DNA of 64,000 bases. Origin: Persicobacter psychrovividus. Lineage in GTDB: Bacteria > Bacteroidota > Bacteroidia > Cytophagales > Cyclobacteriaceae. The translations under genes and the position numbers were made by a program. Positions 52,002-62,140 of this stretch are shown piece after piece (the first letter of the stretch is position 1; each line of letters starts with the position of its first letter). The stretch is from assembly GCF_036492425.1 (NCBI RefSeq), contig NZ_AP025292.1, positions 310,001 through 374,000 of the forward strand, read 5' to 3'. The notes beneath the pieces were generated by a model that was not told the DNA's origin, ran no database searches, and saw only the letters and a program-made list of their open reading frames with translations.

Positions 52002-55000
52002 ATGGCAGAAGAAAAAAAGCATCGATTAAGTAAAGTCGCCTCCAAATTAAATGTGGGCCTTAACTCTGTGGTCGAATTTTTAGGCAAAAAAGGGTTTGAG
52101 GTAGCACGTAATCCTAACTCAAAAATATCTGAGGAAGAATATCATCTTGTAGCGAAAGAATTTCAAGGTTCCGCACAAGATAAGGAAGAGGCTGCTGAAC
52201 TAAAGATCGGTACTTCAAATAGATCAGGGGCTCAGGCAAAAGAGGCTGAGAAAAAAGAACCTGTGAAGAAGGCAGAACAAGTTCAGGAGGAAAAGCAAGT
52301 GCTGATCAAGAACATGACAGACGAGCAACCTCTGAAGCCTAAAAAAGAAGATACAAAACCTACAACTCCAAAAGCAGAAGTTCCAAAAGTTGAAGATGAT
52401 TCACAGCTGCAAGGGTTGAAGGTCGTTGGTAAAATTGATTTGGACGCAGTGAACAAGAAGCCGGCAAAGAAAGCGGCTCCTAAGAAAGAAGCTGCGCCTG
52501 CCAAGAAGTCAAAACCAGCAACACCAAAAAATATTGATCAAAAGGATCAAAAAACTTCCGAAGAGCAGAAAACAACAAGTGTTGATGCCACTAAAGTTGA
52601 TGCTCCTAAAAAAGAAGTGAAACCAACATCACCTGATCAATCTAAAGATAAGAAAGATACAGTAACACCGGAAAAGCCGGTTTCAGAAAATAAAGTTTTG
52701 GAAATAGATAAAACCGATTCAGCTTCTCCGGTGCAGGACGCATCTCAAGCTAAAGGTAATTCTGAGGGGAAATCCACAGAAGGCAATGGCGAGCAAACGA
52801 CCCCGACTGGTAAGGTGATTACAGGTCAGGCAGATCGTCTTCAAGGTCTTAAAGTGGTAGGTAAGATTGATTTGAGTTCTTTCGAACGTAAGCCTAAGAA
52901 AAAGCCGATCGCATCATCCGACGATAAAAATCGCGGAAAGAAAAGACAACGTAAACGTATCACCAAAGACGGACAGGGTAATGTTCAGCAAGGTCAAGGT
53001 GGTCAAGGTACTCAGAACCGCACAGGCGGACAAGGCGGTCAACGTCCTGTTGGTCAGGGTGGTCAGAACCGTGGTCCTGGTGGTCAAAATCGCCAAGGCG
53101 GAGGCCCAGGTGGTCAGAACCGTGGACCGGGCGGTCAGAATCGTCAAGGTGGAGGCCCGGGTGGCAACCGCGGACGTGGTGGCGCAGCGCAAAACCGACG
53201 CGGAGGCAAGAAGCCTGTTGTTAAGAAGGAGGAGCTTACAGATAAGCAAATTCAGGAACAAATCAAGCAAACATTAGCGAAGCTTTCGGGCGGTAACAAA
53301 AACGCTAATGCAGCTAACCGTTCTAAATATAGAAAAGATAAGCGTAACCGTGCTTCTGAAGCTTTCGAGGCGGAAATGGAGCAAGAAAGACTGGACGCAA
53401 AGAAGCTAAAAGTAACAGAATTTGTTTCTGCGAACGATTTGGCGACTTTGATGGAGGTCTCGGTAAACGAAGTAATTGCTACGGCAATGAACATGGGAAT
53501 GTTCGTATCGATCAACCAACGCCTGGATGCAGAAGCAATTACGCTTTTGGCTGATGAGTTTGGTTATGATGCGGAATTCTCTTCTGCTGAAGATGAAACA
53601 GAGGTTGTTGTTGTAGAAGATACTGAAGAACAACTGAATGAAAGAGCGCCGATCGTAACGATCATGGGTCACGTTGACCACGGTAAAACATCCCTTCTGG
53701 ATTATATCCGTAGCGCTAACGTTACTGCTTCTGAGGCCGGTGGTATTACGCAGCACATTGGTGCTTATGACGTAATGACAGGTACAGGTAAGCGTGTTGC
53801 TTTCTTGGATACACCAGGTCACGAAGCCTTTACAGCAATGCGTGCGCGTGGTGCTAAAGTAACGGATATCGCGATTATTGTGGTTGCAGCTGATGATGCC
53901 GTGATGCCACAAACGAAAGAGGCGATTAACCACGCACAGGTTGCGGGTGTGCCGATCGTTATTGCGATTAACAAAATTGATAAGCCAGCAGCTAATGCCG
54001 ATAAGATTCGTGAGGAACTTTCTCAGTTGAATGTATTGGTTGAAGACTGGGGTGGTAAATATCAGTGTCAAGAAATTTCAGCCAAGTCTGGCCAAGGCGT
54101 GGAAGAACTATTGGAAAAAGTATTGCTGGAAGCGGAAATGTTGGAATTGAAAGCCAACGCTAACCGTGAAGCATCAGGTACAGTAGTGGAAGCCTCTTTG
54201 GATAAAGGACGTGGTTACGTAGCGACCATGTTGGTAGAAAACGGTACGTTGAAAATTGGTGATATCATGTTGGCTGGTCAGCATTATGGTAAAGTAAAAG
54301 CCATGTATGATCACCGTGGTAACCGATTGGAGGCTGTTGGCCCAGCAACACCTGTTCAGGTGTTAGGTTTGGATGGTGCACCACAGGCAGGTGACAAGTT
54401 GAATGTAATGGAAACCGACCGTGAGGCTCGTGACATTGCCAACAAACGTCAGCAATTGGCTCGTGAGCAATCTGTTCGTACGAAGAAACATATTACATTG
54501 GATGAGATTGGTCGTCGTTTGGCTATCGGTTCATTCCAGGAATTGAATATCATTGTTAAGGGTGATGTGGATGGCTCTGTAGAGGCATTGTCTGATTCCT
54601 TATTGAAACTGTCGACACCAGAGGTTGCGGTGAATATTATTCACAAGGCAGTAGGTCAGATTTCTGAATCTGATGTATTGTTAGCTTCAGCTTCTGATGC
54701 CATTATCATTGGTTTCCAAGTACGTCCTTCTGCTCAGGCACGACGTATCGCCGAAGGCGAGGAAATCGATATCCGTCTGTACTCGATCATCTATGATGCG
54801 ATCAATGAGGTGAAGGATGCGATGGAAGGTATGTTGGCTCCTGAAGAGAAAGAAGTGATCACAGGTAACGCTGAAGTTCGTGAGACCTTTAAAATCTCTA
54901 AAGTGGGTACAATTGCTGGTTGTATGGTGACTGACGGAATTCTTAAACGTAACAACGATGTTCGTTTGGTAAGAGACGGTATCGTGATTTACTCAGGTGC

Positions 55001-55148
55001 TATCGGTGCTTTGAAACGTTTCAAAGACGATGTTGCTGAAGTGAAGAAAGGTTACGACTGTGGTATCTCAATCAATGGATTCAACGATATTAAAGTTGGT
55101 GATATTATTGAAGGATTTGAAATTCAAGAAACGAAGCGTACGCTTTAA
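52002..55148 (+). CDS. infB: Translation initiation factor IF-2
   Basis: 1048 aa GTPase that brings fMet-tRNA to the 30S subunit. Short IF2_N domain (1-50), a long K/E/P-rich linker (60-325) with the phrase [12 protein letters not shown] twice, a glycine-, glutamine- and arginine-rich stretch (about 325-410), a second IF2_N-like domain (about 465-530), G domain with GHVDHGKT (556-563), DTPGH near 603-607 and NKID near 656, then the C-terminal initiator-tRNA domains. Longer than E. coli IF-2 (890 aa) because of the linker. Ends at a terminator. Confidence 0.97.
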   Translation: MAEEKKHRLSKVASKLNVGLNSVVEFLGKKGFEVARNPNSKISEEEYHLVAKEFQGSAQDKEEAAELKIGTSNRSGAQAKEAEKKEPVKKAEQVQEEKQVLIKNMTDEQPLKPKKEDTKPTTPKAEVPKVEDDSQLQGLKVVGKIDLDAVNKKPAKKAAPKKEAAPAKKSKPATPKNIDQKDQKTSEEQKTTSVDATKVDAPKKEVKPTSPDQSKDKKDTVTPEKPVSENKVLEIDKTDSASPVQDASQAKGNSEGKSTEGNGEQTTPTGKVITGQADRLQGLKVVGKIDLSSFERKPKKKPIASSDDKNRGKKRQRKRITKDGQGNVQQGQGGQGTQNRTGGQGGQRPVGQGGQNRGPGGQNRQGGGPGGQNRGPGGQNRQGGGPGGNRGRGGAAQNRRGGKKPVVKKEELTDKQIQEQIKQTLAKLSGGNKNANAANRSKYRKDKRNRASEAFEAEMEQERLDAKKLKVTEFVSANDLATLMEVSVNEVIATAMNMGMFVSINQRLDAEAITLLADEFGYDAEFSSAEDETEVVVVEDTEEQLNERAPIVTIMGHVDHGKTSLLDYIRSANVTASEAGGITQHIGAYDVMTGTGKRVAFLDTPGHEAFTAMRARGAKVTDIAIIVVAADDAVMPQTKEAINHAQVAGVPIVIAINKIDKPAANADKIREELSQLNVLVEDWGGKYQCQEISAKSGQGVEELLEKVLLEAEMLELKANANREASGTVVEASLDKGRGYVATMLVENGTLKIGDIMLAGQHYGKVKAMYDHRGNRLEAVGPATPVQVLGLDGAPQAGDKLNVMETDREARDIANKRQQLAREQSVRTKKHITLDEIGRRLAIGSFQELNIIVKGDVDGSVEALSDSLLKLSTPEVAVNIIHKAVGQISESDVLLASASDAIIIGFQVRPSAQARRIAEGEEIDIRLYSIIYDAINEVKDAMEGMLAPEEKEVITGNAEVRETFKISKVGTIAGCMVTDGILKRNNDVRLVRDGIVIYSGAIGALKRFKDDVAEVKKGYDCGISINGFNDIKVGDIIEGFEIQETKRTL
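52978..53215 (+). repeat. Low-complexity Gly/Gln/Asn/Arg repeats in infB
   Basis: Repeated GGTCAGAACCG-like units encode [12 protein letters not shown] and QGGGPGG tracts and a C-terminal RGRGG/RRGG motif. The repetition is at both DNA and protein levels; it may expand and contract. Confidence 0.8.
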
Positions 55149-55160
55149 TTCTCGAAAAAA

Positions 55161-55199
55161 TATATTTGAAAAAAGCCGACCATTATGGTCGGCTTTTTT
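55161..55199 (+). terminator. Intrinsic terminator after infB, with a TATATTTG box in front
   Basis: GCCGACC/GGTCGGC stem (55175-55181 with 55187-55193), ATTAT loop, six T. A TATATTTG box (55161-55168) lies six bases ahead of the stem; if used, the next gene's transcript would begin with this hairpin. Confidence 0.8.
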
Positions 55200-55229
55200 A
55201 TTTTTAGGCTGTCCAAAAAAAAAACAATC

Positions 55230-55775
55230 ATGAAAAGAGCCATTTTTTCAACCTTCCTATGTTTAATACCCATGCTGCTTTGGGCCCAAAAGATGCACAA
55301 AGTAAAGGTCAGTGATGATATCAGTATGCGGATCCCTGCTAATTATGGCAACATGAGCCCTGAGGATGTCAGCAGAAAATACGCAGGCAGCTCTACGGTA
55401 TTTATTGCCCTTACAGACTATCAGCAGGCCGTAGATCTTTCGATCAGCCATAAACCTACCCGTTGGGGCAGAAATGATTTCCCTGTTCTTCAGGACTTGT
55501 TTCGAGGGGCTATTTCAGAAATGAGTGAGTCGGTAAACTTTACAAAAGAAACGATTGAGCGAATTGATGATGTGCCTTTCATGATTTTTGAATTCGATGC
55601 TGTTACTAAAGGCTCCGAAGGGCTAACCTCTGGCACTCAGAAAAAATATAGCTACATTGCCTATACCATTTACCACGGTGAGTTGCTCACCTATAATTTT
55701 ACCTGTGCTCAACGGCTGAAAAACCAATACCAGCAGGATGCCCCCACTATACTCTCCACATTAAAACTGAAATAA
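55230..55775 (+). CDS. Secreted protein of unknown function
   Basis: 181 aa from the ATG at 55230. Signal peptide (MKRAIFSTFLCLIPMLLW, cleavage near AQK). The mature part is a compact alpha/beta sequence with KVSDDISMRIPANYGNMSPEDVSRKY and late strand YSYIAYTIYHGELLTYNFTCAQRLKNQYQ, resembling small periplasmic lipocalin- or PsbP-like proteins of Bacteroidota, but I cannot assign a family. The tadA gene begins one base after its stop. Confidence 0.75.
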   Translation: MKRAIFSTFLCLIPMLLWAQKMHKVKVSDDISMRIPANYGNMSPEDVSRKYAGSSTVFIALTDYQQAVDLSISHKPTRWGRNDFPVLQDLFRGAISEMSESVNFTKETIERIDDVPFMIFEFDAVTKGSEGLTSGTQKKYSYIAYTIYHGELLTYNFTCAQRLKNQYQQDAPTILSTLKLK

Positions 55776-55776
55776 T

Positions 55777-56223
55777 ATGATTACTCCTTTTGATGACGCC
55801 TACTATATGCGCCAAGCGCTGCAAGAGGCCGAATTGGCCGCAGAAGAAGGTGAAATTCCCGTAGGCGCCATTGTGGTTTGGAAAAATAGAATAATCGCCC
55901 GCGCTCATAACCAAACGGAGCGATTGATGGACGTTACCGCCCATGCTGAAATGCTTGCCATCACGGCAGCGGCAAATGCCATAGGAGGCAAATACCTGAA
56001 AGATTGTACCCTGTACGTGACACTCGAACCCTGTACAATGTGCGGCGGCGCCATCTCGTGGTCACAGCTGAGTAAGGTGGTTTTTGGTGCCCGAGATGAA
56101 AAGCGTGGGTTTGAACGCCTGTCCCCCAATGTTTTACATTCAAAAATTGAAGTAGTCCGAGGAATAATGGCCGCGGAATGTCAGGCGGTAGTTGATGATT
56201 TTTTTAAAAATTTACGAAAATAA
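55777..56223 (+). CDS. tadA: tRNA-adenosine deaminase / nucleoside deaminase
   Basis: 148 aa. Zinc site H56-A-E58 and PCTMC (C86, C89) with proton-shuttle E58. In bacteria TadA converts A34 of tRNA-Arg to inosine. The C-terminal helix FFKNLRK matches TadA. Some Bacteroidota carry a guanine deaminase of the same family, so tadA is likely but not certain. One base after the secreted-protein gene. Confidence 0.88.
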   Translation: MITPFDDAYYMRQALQEAELAAEEGEIPVGAIVVWKNRIIARAHNQTERLMDVTAHAEMLAITAAANAIGGKYLKDCTLYVTLEPCTMCGGAISWSQLSKVVFGARDEKRGFERLSPNVLHSKIEVVRGIMAAECQAVVDDFFKNLRK

Positions 56224-56333
56224 ATCATTTACAGCAGTTGTGGCTAAATTATAACTCTCAGTGTTTCAGGTGCAATCAATTCCATCAATACTTATATCTA
56301 ATTTATTAATTGGATTTGTAAAACTTACCGTCG

Positions 56334-56341
56334 TACATTTG
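56334..56341 (+). promoter_or_regulatory. Predicted -7 box for sod (TACATTTG)
   Basis: Exact TAnnTTTG match 123 bases before the ATG, with TTG 21 bases upstream. A palindrome TTGTATTACAA follows at the start site and a TTGAAG/CTTCAA inverted repeat occurs at 56393-56416, possible operators. Confidence 0.5.
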
Positions 56342-56463
56342 GATTGTATTACAAGTCATAAGCGGAATTGTTGATCATACCTTAGGACTTATTGAAGAAA
56401 AAAATTATCTTCAAAATACAATTAATCAACACCATTTTGAATTAAACCTTAAATACAATAATC

Positions 56464-57069
56464 ATGGCTTTCGAATTACCAGCTTTACCGTACGCACCTG
56501 CTGCATTAGAACCACATATCGATGCACGCACTATGGAAATCCATCATGACAAGCATCATGCTGCTTATGTAGCAAAATTGAACGCTGCCATTGAAGGAAC
56601 TGAGCATGCCGATAAATCTTTGGAAGATTTGATGAAGAATGTAGGCTCAATTGGTGCTGCTGTAAGAAATAACGGTGGTGGTCACTTTAACCACTCTTTG
56701 TTTTGGTCAGTGATGAGTGCAAATGGTGGACAGCCTTCTTCGGACTTGGCTGCTGCAATTGATGCTGCTTTTGGCTCATTTGATGCATTCAAAAAAGAAT
56801 TCGCTAATGCTGCTGCAACTCGTTTCGGTTCAGGTTGGGCATGGTTGATCGTAAAAGCTGATGGAAAATTGGCGGTTACTTCAACAGCTAACCAAGACAA
56901 CCCAGTGATGGATGTTGTAGAAGAAAAAGGTACGCCAATCTTGGCATTGGACGTATGGGAGCACGCTTACTATTTGAACTATCAGAACCGTCGTCCTGAT
57001 TATATTGAAGGTTTCTTCAATGTGATCAACTGGGAAGAGGTTTCTAAATTGTTTGCTGCTGCAAAATAA
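56464..57069 (+). CDS. Superoxide dismutase (Fe/Mn family), cytosolic
   Basis: 201 aa without signal sequence. Metal ligands H27, H77, D163 and H167 (LDVWEHAYY). Gly in NNGGGHFNH and Gln in TANQDNP are the manganese-type second-sphere choices, though cambialistic use is possible. It has a long leader with a predicted promoter. The paralogue at 41194 differs by an export signal and linker. Confidence 0.95.
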   Translation: MAFELPALPYAPAALEPHIDARTMEIHHDKHHAAYVAKLNAAIEGTEHADKSLEDLMKNVGSIGAAVRNNGGGHFNHSLFWSVMSANGGQPSSDLAAAIDAAFGSFDAFKKEFANAAATRFGSGWAWLIVKADGKLAVTSTANQDNPVMDVVEEKGTPILALDVWEHAYYLNYQNRRPDYIEGFFNVINWEEVSKLFAAAK

Positions 57070-57089
57070 GCCTAAAAAATAAGCAATAA

Positions 57090-57125
57090 GAAAGCCCGTG
57101 ATTCAGAATCACGGGCTTTTCTTTT
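57090..57125. terminator. Bidirectional terminator after cytosolic sod
   Basis: AAAGCCCGTGAT/ATCACGGGCTTT arms (57091-57102 with 57108-57119) with A- and T-runs, between convergent genes. Confidence 0.9.
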
Positions 57126-57145
57126 AATAAAAAACGGAATTCGCA

Positions 57146-57562
57146 TTAAATATCTAATTTTGCGAGATTATCTTTTGAAAGCGGTTTGTTAATATACTGC
57201 TTTACGTATTCGTATTTTTTCGATTTGTTAACATCCTGAGGGTTAATAGAAGAAGTCAGCATGACGATTTTACATGTACTTCTTGTAAGATCGGAAAGCC
57301 GATCGAACTCATCTAAAAACTGAAACCCATCCATGAGGGGCATGTCAATATCAAGAAAGATGACCTTCGGCAGCACGGTGGCAGCAACACCTTCCATTTT
57401 TTCGATGTTTCTTAAAAACTCAATAGCACTTTTGGCTCCTGTGTGGGTGTAAATTCTTTCCGTAATATCTGCGGCTTCAATCATTTTTTGATTGATCAGA
57501 TTATCGATCTCATTGTCATCAATGAGCATGACCGCTGAGTATTTAGGATTGATGGAACTCAT
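57146..57562 (-). CDS. Stand-alone response regulator receiver protein
   Basis: 138 aa, a single REC domain. Acidic pair D15/D16, phospho-acceptor D71 in VIFLDIDMPLMDG, switch Thr in IVMLTSS (near 103) and conserved Lys in NKPLSK (near 125). No output domain and no histidine kinase nearby. Such single-domain regulators in Bacteroidota commonly act in phosphorelays or on other proteins. It sits 93 bases past the ALDH gene. Confidence 0.92.
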   Translation of the reverse strand: MSSINPKYSAVMLIDDNEIDNLINQKMIEAADITERIYTHTGAKSAIEFLRNIEKMEGVAATVLPKVIFLDIDMPLMDGFQFLDEFDRLSDLTRSTCKIVMLTSSINPQDVNKSKKYEYVKQYINKPLSKDNLAKLDI

Positions 57563-57655
57563 AAAATTGGATTAAATTTGGAGGAATTAATTACTGTCTT
57601 TAATTAAACCATTTTTACTCATATATATGATTCAATTTTTAAATGCTTATTACAT

Positions 57656-59185
57656 TTAGAGATCAAATTTAATTCCCTGTGCAAGAGGTAAATCCGAACC
57701 ATAATTTATGGTGTTCGTTTGGCGTCGCATATAAACCTTCCAGGCATCAGAGCCTGATTCACGGCCACCGCCAGTTTCTTTTTCACCACCGAAAGCCCCA
57801 CCAATTTCTGCGCCTGAAGTCCCAATGTTTACGTTGGCGATACCACAATCTGAGCCATTGACAGACAGGAATTGTTCAGCTTCCCGCATATTGAGGGTCA
57901 TGATGGCAGAGCTTAGCCCTTGTGGTACATCATTCTGAATATGGATCGCTTCTTCTAAAGTACTGTACGAAATTAGATACAAAATAGGGGCAAAAGTTTC
58001 CTGTTGCACGATTTTGTAATCATTTTGTACCAAAAATACCGCAGGTTGCACATAACAGCCCGAACTGTATTGGTCACCTTCAAGCACCTTGCCGTCAATA
58101 ATCACTTCAGCACCTTCTTCTTTTGCCTGCTGAATAGCTTTGAGGTAGGTGTTTACCGCATCCTGATCGATTAACGGACCAACATGATTACTTTCATCCA
58201 GTGGGTTGCCAATTTTCAGTTGTCCATATGCACTCGACAGTTTAGCCTTTACTTCCTCAAGCATCGACTCGTGCACAATCAATCTTCGGGTACTGGTACA
58301 TCTTTGGCCACAGGTTCCAACAGCACCAAAAAGTGCCCCTACGATCGCAATGTTCAGGTCGGCATTCGGAGAGATGATCATTGCATTGTTTCCGCCAAGT
58401 TCGAGCAAACTTTTGCCTAAACGAGCTCCTACGGCAGCTCCTACGGATTTACCCATTCGACTTGAGCCCGTTGCCGAAACCAAAGGTATACGCTGATCAG
58501 CCGCCATTAATTTACCGATTTCTGCATCTCCGATTATCAATCCGCTGACACCTGCAGGCACCTGATTGGCTTCAAAGACTTCAGCAGCAATCTTCTGACA
58601 GGCAATTGCTGATAACGGTGTTTTTTCTGAAGGCTTCCAGATACAAACATCTCCACATACCCAGGCTAAAAAGGCATTCCACGACCATACTGCCACAGGG
58701 AAATTAAAGGCAGAAATGATGCCTACAACGCCCAAAGGGTGCCACTGTTCATACATTCGGTGTGATGGGCGTTCAGAGTGCATGGTTAAGCCATGTAACT
58801 GTCTTGAAAGCCCGACCGCGAAATCTGCAATATCAATCATTTCCTGTACTTCCCCCAGGCCTTCCTGAAGTGACTTTCCCATTTCATAGGAAACTAAGGC
58901 GCCTAAATCATCTTTATGCTTTCGGAAAGCTTCACCAATCTGTCGGACAATCTCCCCTCTTTTTGGGGCAGGCATATTTCTCCATGCGCTGAAGTCTTTT
59001 TGAGCGGCTTCGATTACTTTATGGTAATCAGCTTCGGTCGCCAGGTTTACAGTTCCAATGCACCGACCATCGGCAGGTGAATGAGATGAAATGGTTTTTC
59101 CTGCGCCATCTGACCAATTTCCACCAATGGCAATCCCTTGATTATGATCAGCCAGTCCGAGTGCTTTTAAAAAATCTAAATTCAT
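57656..59185 (-). CDS. Aldehyde dehydrogenase, ALDH7 (aminoadipate-semialdehyde dehydrogenase) type
   Basis: 509 aa. Catalytic C296 in GTCGQRCTSTRRL and the ELGGNNAMI motif near 262-270 identify the ALDH7/antiquitin subfamily, in which GQRCT and ELGGNN are characteristic. The likely reaction is oxidation of L-2-aminoadipate 6-semialdehyde in lysine catabolism, or another semialdehyde. No lysine-degradation neighbour is present. Transcribed separately from the M49 peptidase gene by a terminator between them. Confidence 0.92.
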   Translation of the reverse strand: MNLDFLKALGLADHNQGIAIGGNWSDGAGKTISSHSPADGRCIGTVNLATEADYHKVIEAAQKDFSAWRNMPAPKRGEIVRQIGEAFRKHKDDLGALVSYEMGKSLQEGLGEVQEMIDIADFAVGLSRQLHGLTMHSERPSHRMYEQWHPLGVVGIISAFNFPVAVWSWNAFLAWVCGDVCIWKPSEKTPLSAIACQKIAAEVFEANQVPAGVSGLIIGDAEIGKLMAADQRIPLVSATGSSRMGKSVGAAVGARLGKSLLELGGNNAMIISPNADLNIAIVGALFGAVGTCGQRCTSTRRLIVHESMLEEVKAKLSSAYGQLKIGNPLDESNHVGPLIDQDAVNTYLKAIQQAKEEGAEVIIDGKVLEGDQYSSGCYVQPAVFLVQNDYKIVQQETFAPILYLISYSTLEEAIHIQNDVPQGLSSAIMTLNMREAEQFLSVNGSDCGIANVNIGTSGAEIGGAFGGEKETGGGRESGSDAWKVYMRRQTNTINYGSDLPLAQGIKFDL

Positions 59186-59263
59186 TGCTGTTGTTTGTTT
59201 ATAGGTTTTATTGAGTTACACGACGAATGTGTTTCAGCGTGTTGAATGGGGGACTAATTTAAA

Positions 59264-59302
59264 TTAAAAAAGGTCAGAAATATTACATCTCCGACCTTTT
59301 AA
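59264..59302 (-). terminator. Intrinsic terminator after the M49-like peptidase gene
   Basis: AAAAGGTC/GACCTTTT stem with an inner AGA/TCT pairing, followed on the minus strand by six T. Confidence 0.75.
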
Positions 59303-59314
59303 AGTTTTCAGTTA

Positions 59315-60967
59315 TTAAAGCCCTAATGCTTCGATTCCTTGATCAAAAACTACATCCTTAGGAATATTCTGATCGGCAAGCTTGTCCAGGTCTTTTTGAA
59401 GTGCAGGTCCAATTTTGCCCATTTTATCCACTAAATCTGCTACGCCAGCATAATCACCATTTCCTTGTAAGGTCAGGATTTTTTCTGACAACGAATTGAC
59501 CGCCTCAGCCATCTTTTCATAGTTCACACGGTAAAGCCCAGTTTCTGGATCTTTGTTGAATGCACCGTAGGATTTGAAATAATTAAAGCGGATCATGTTC
59601 GCTACACCGTGCGCAGATGCTGCACCAAAACGTACCGAACGGAAGATTCCCGCCAGGAAGGTGGTATAGTAATCTTTCATTTCACCATCAAGTTCTCCTT
59701 TGTTCACCAGTTGGTTGATCATGTACACCCCAAGGATATCCGCCTTTCCTTCTTCTAAAGCCGAAGCATGCTCTTTAAGCGCTTCTCTTACTGTACCTTT
59801 ATTATTGATGGTATTTTTGATCCCCAAGCCGTGCGCCACTTCATGGAACATGGTATTGGCGAAAAAGGCATTGAAAGTAACATGCTGACGCTGATCTTTG
59901 GCAATTAAGGTATTTGCGATAGGCTGCATGATTTTATCAAATTTGGCACGCATGGCATTTTTCAACTGCAAACGACGGGTACCTTTTTGTAATTGTACTT
60001 TCTCATCGTTTGGCAGATTGATCGCAATGGTTTTGGAGGCGGCATTACAATCTCCTGCATAATACAGGACATCGTAAGCATTCAAGTCTGAATCAGTCCC
60101 TGGCGTTTCCTTTTTGTATTTGGCTTCCACAGGAAGGTTGCGCTGTAATTCAGGAAGGAAAGACGTGAATTTGGCGAGTTTTTTACTCCAGGCCATGTCC
60201 TTTACTAAAACATAAGCTTCATGCGAGGCCTTGTTACCGTAAAGTTTATCTTCATAGGATTCGATTGGTCCAATAACCACATCAATCATATTATCTTTCA
60301 TGTCCATCCAGGCCATGTCAGATTTAAAATATTCATCCGTACGTAAGGCTTCAGCTCTCAGGGTCAAGTAGTTTTTTAGCCCCTTATTTTCTGCGAGCTT
60401 AGCAGCCTGATCCAAAAGGTCAGCAGCTTCATTGATCTCTTTGGCAAAGAACTGGTGATAAGGGATTGCCTGCAATTTGCCCTCCTCATTTCTGCGGATC
60501 ACCGTGTACAAGCTGTTTTTATGCGCCACTTTTGCGGCCTCAAATTCTTCTTTTGTAATATCTGCTGGATAGTAGTTGGCACCTTTTGGCTTGGCACCCA
60601 CGCCGTCAATAAATGGTTTGTTGGCATCCAAACGATCCCAAGGGCCATAATTGATTTCCGCATACGCTTTTTCAGGGCCAGATAATTTAGAAAGTAGGGC
60701 TGCTTTATCGCCATAGGCTTCTTTCCAAAAGATGTTGTCCATGATTTTAGCGGCCTTAATCAATAAAGGCAACAATTCCTTTTGTTTGGCACTCAATTGA
60801 CTTAAATCGGTCGTCAATTTAAAATGGTCATATTGTTGAACCTTTTGAGTGATGGCGCTTTTTGCAGGTGTTGTTGCAGGAGTGTTTGTACCTTCTTTGG
60901 TACCACAGGCCGTCATGAGCCCTGCCGCTGCTAAGGCAAGCGACCAGTTAAGCAGTTGGTTTTTCAT
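59315..60967 (-). CDS. M49-like zinc peptidase lipoprotein (dipeptidyl-peptidase III type)
   Basis: 550 aa with a lipoprotein signal (AAAGLMTAC, Cys21) and a Thr/Pro linker. Zinc motif HEVAH is at 375-379 and a second motif EEGKAD at 405-410, matching the EExxAE/D element of dipeptidyl peptidase III. Most DPP III enzymes have six residues, HExxGH; here it is the five-residue HExxH form reported for some bacterial members. It is predicted to be anchored in the envelope, unlike cytosolic DPP III. The CobW-type gene is 25 bases upstream. Confidence 0.85.
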   Translation of the reverse strand: MKNQLLNWSLALAAAGLMTACGTKEGTNTPATTPAKSAITQKVQQYDHFKLTTDLSQLSAKQKELLPLLIKAAKIMDNIFWKEAYGDKAALLSKLSGPEKAYAEINYGPWDRLDANKPFIDGVGAKPKGANYYPADITKEEFEAAKVAHKNSLYTVIRRNEEGKLQAIPYHQFFAKEINEAADLLDQAAKLAENKGLKNYLTLRAEALRTDEYFKSDMAWMDMKDNMIDVVIGPIESYEDKLYGNKASHEAYVLVKDMAWSKKLAKFTSFLPELQRNLPVEAKYKKETPGTDSDLNAYDVLYYAGDCNAASKTIAINLPNDEKVQLQKGTRRLQLKNAMRAKFDKIMQPIANTLIAKDQRQHVTFNAFFANTMFHEVAHGLGIKNTINNKGTVREALKEHASALEEGKADILGVYMINQLVNKGELDGEMKDYYTTFLAGIFRSVRFGAASAHGVANMIRFNYFKSYGAFNKDPETGLYRVNYEKMAEAVNSLSEKILTLQGNGDYAGVADLVDKMGKIGPALQKDLDKLADQNIPKDVVFDQGIEALGL

Positions 60968-60992
60968 ATTTATTACTATTTGTAGATTTAAA

Positions 60993-61943
60993 CTAAGCCA
61001 GGCAGCCGTCTAAGCCCTGAAAGATAATCGATTTATTGAGCTGATTACCAATGATAACCACCTTGTTGGTTGTGGAGTCATGCTGCCATTCACTGCCTTG
61101 AGTGAAATAAAATTGCTGACCCACGGATTGAATGATAATTTTATTGTTGTACTCTAATGCGTACAAAATACCTTTCAGGCGGTAAATGTTTGGCTGTAAC
61201 TGAAGGGTCATCGTTAGCCATGCTTCCAGTTTATGGAGGTCTATGGCTTGGTCGGATTCCCAGGTAATACTTTGTATTTTACCGTGTTGGTGAGTAGTGG
61301 CCGGGATCTTGCTTTGCTGTTCCACCACTTGATAGTCTTTACCCCGAAGGTTGAAAAGTAACTCGTTTTCAACTTTGGCCTGCTGACATGGAATGATTTT
61401 GATGAAAGGTGTTACCGACTGAATTTTCGCTTCGATTCGCTGAAGGTCATCAGCACTGACAAGGTCTGTTTTATTCAGCAGGACAATATGAGCGGCAGCA
61501 AGCTGCTGATTGGTGATCGCTTCCTTTTCCATCATCTCCTCCAGATGCAGGGCATCGGCAAGTGCGATGATACCATCGAGTTTGAAGATGCCCGCATAAT
61601 GTGGGTCAAACATAAAGGTAGCCGCTACGGCCAAAGGGTCAGCAATTCCCGTGGTTTCTATCAGCAGGTGGTCGAATTCATAGGAACTGGTGATCAGTTC
61701 TGTCAGAATTTTTGCCAGGTCAGCATTCAGATTACAACAAATACAGCCATTGGCCAACTCAAAAATTCCAGCATTTTCTTCAGTGATCAATTCCTGATCA
61801 ATGGCGGATTTGCCAAACTCATTTTCAATAATGGCAAATCGGGTTGCTGGATTATCATGAATGAGTTGATTGACAAGTGTTGTCTTTCCAGCGCCTAAAA
61901 ATCCAGTAAGGATTGTAACTTTTATTGGGGTGTTACTCTGCAT
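60993..61943 (-). CDS. CobW/COG0523 family GTPase, metallochaperone
   Basis: 316 aa. P-loop GFLGAGKTTL (14-23), metal-binding NGCICCNLN (CxCC, near 65-73), and a NKTD GTP motif near 153-156. C-terminal CobW_C domain. The family delivers zinc or other metals to client enzymes using GTP. The gene lies 25 bases ahead of the M49-like zinc peptidase, but that client is exported, so a direct delivery link is doubtful. Confidence 0.9.
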   Translation of the reverse strand: MQSNTPIKVTILTGFLGAGKTTLVNQLIHDNPATRFAIIENEFGKSAIDQELITEENAGIFELANGCICCNLNADLAKILTELITSSYEFDHLLIETTGIADPLAVAATFMFDPHYAGIFKLDGIIALADALHLEEMMEKEAITNQQLAAAHIVLLNKTDLVSADDLQRIEAKIQSVTPFIKIIPCQQAKVENELLFNLRGKDYQVVEQQSKIPATTHQHGKIQSITWESDQAIDLHKLEAWLTMTLQLQPNIYRLKGILYALEYNNKIIIQSVGQQFYFTQGSEWQHDSTTNKVVIIGNQLNKSIIFQGLDGCLA

Positions 61944-62140
61944 TTGTTATTCTGTTTGCTCCAAATTAAGCAAAGGGGATTAGTTTCCCCAACGATCAAG
62001 TGATTAATCAGACAATTCACGGGCTGAGGAGGAGGGAAGCGATTCTGTTATGGGAATATCAAATACTATAATATGATTTTTCAAACATTTAAATAGGAGT
62101 TTAGTTGATAATATTACCCCCCACCTAAACCTATATTGCG

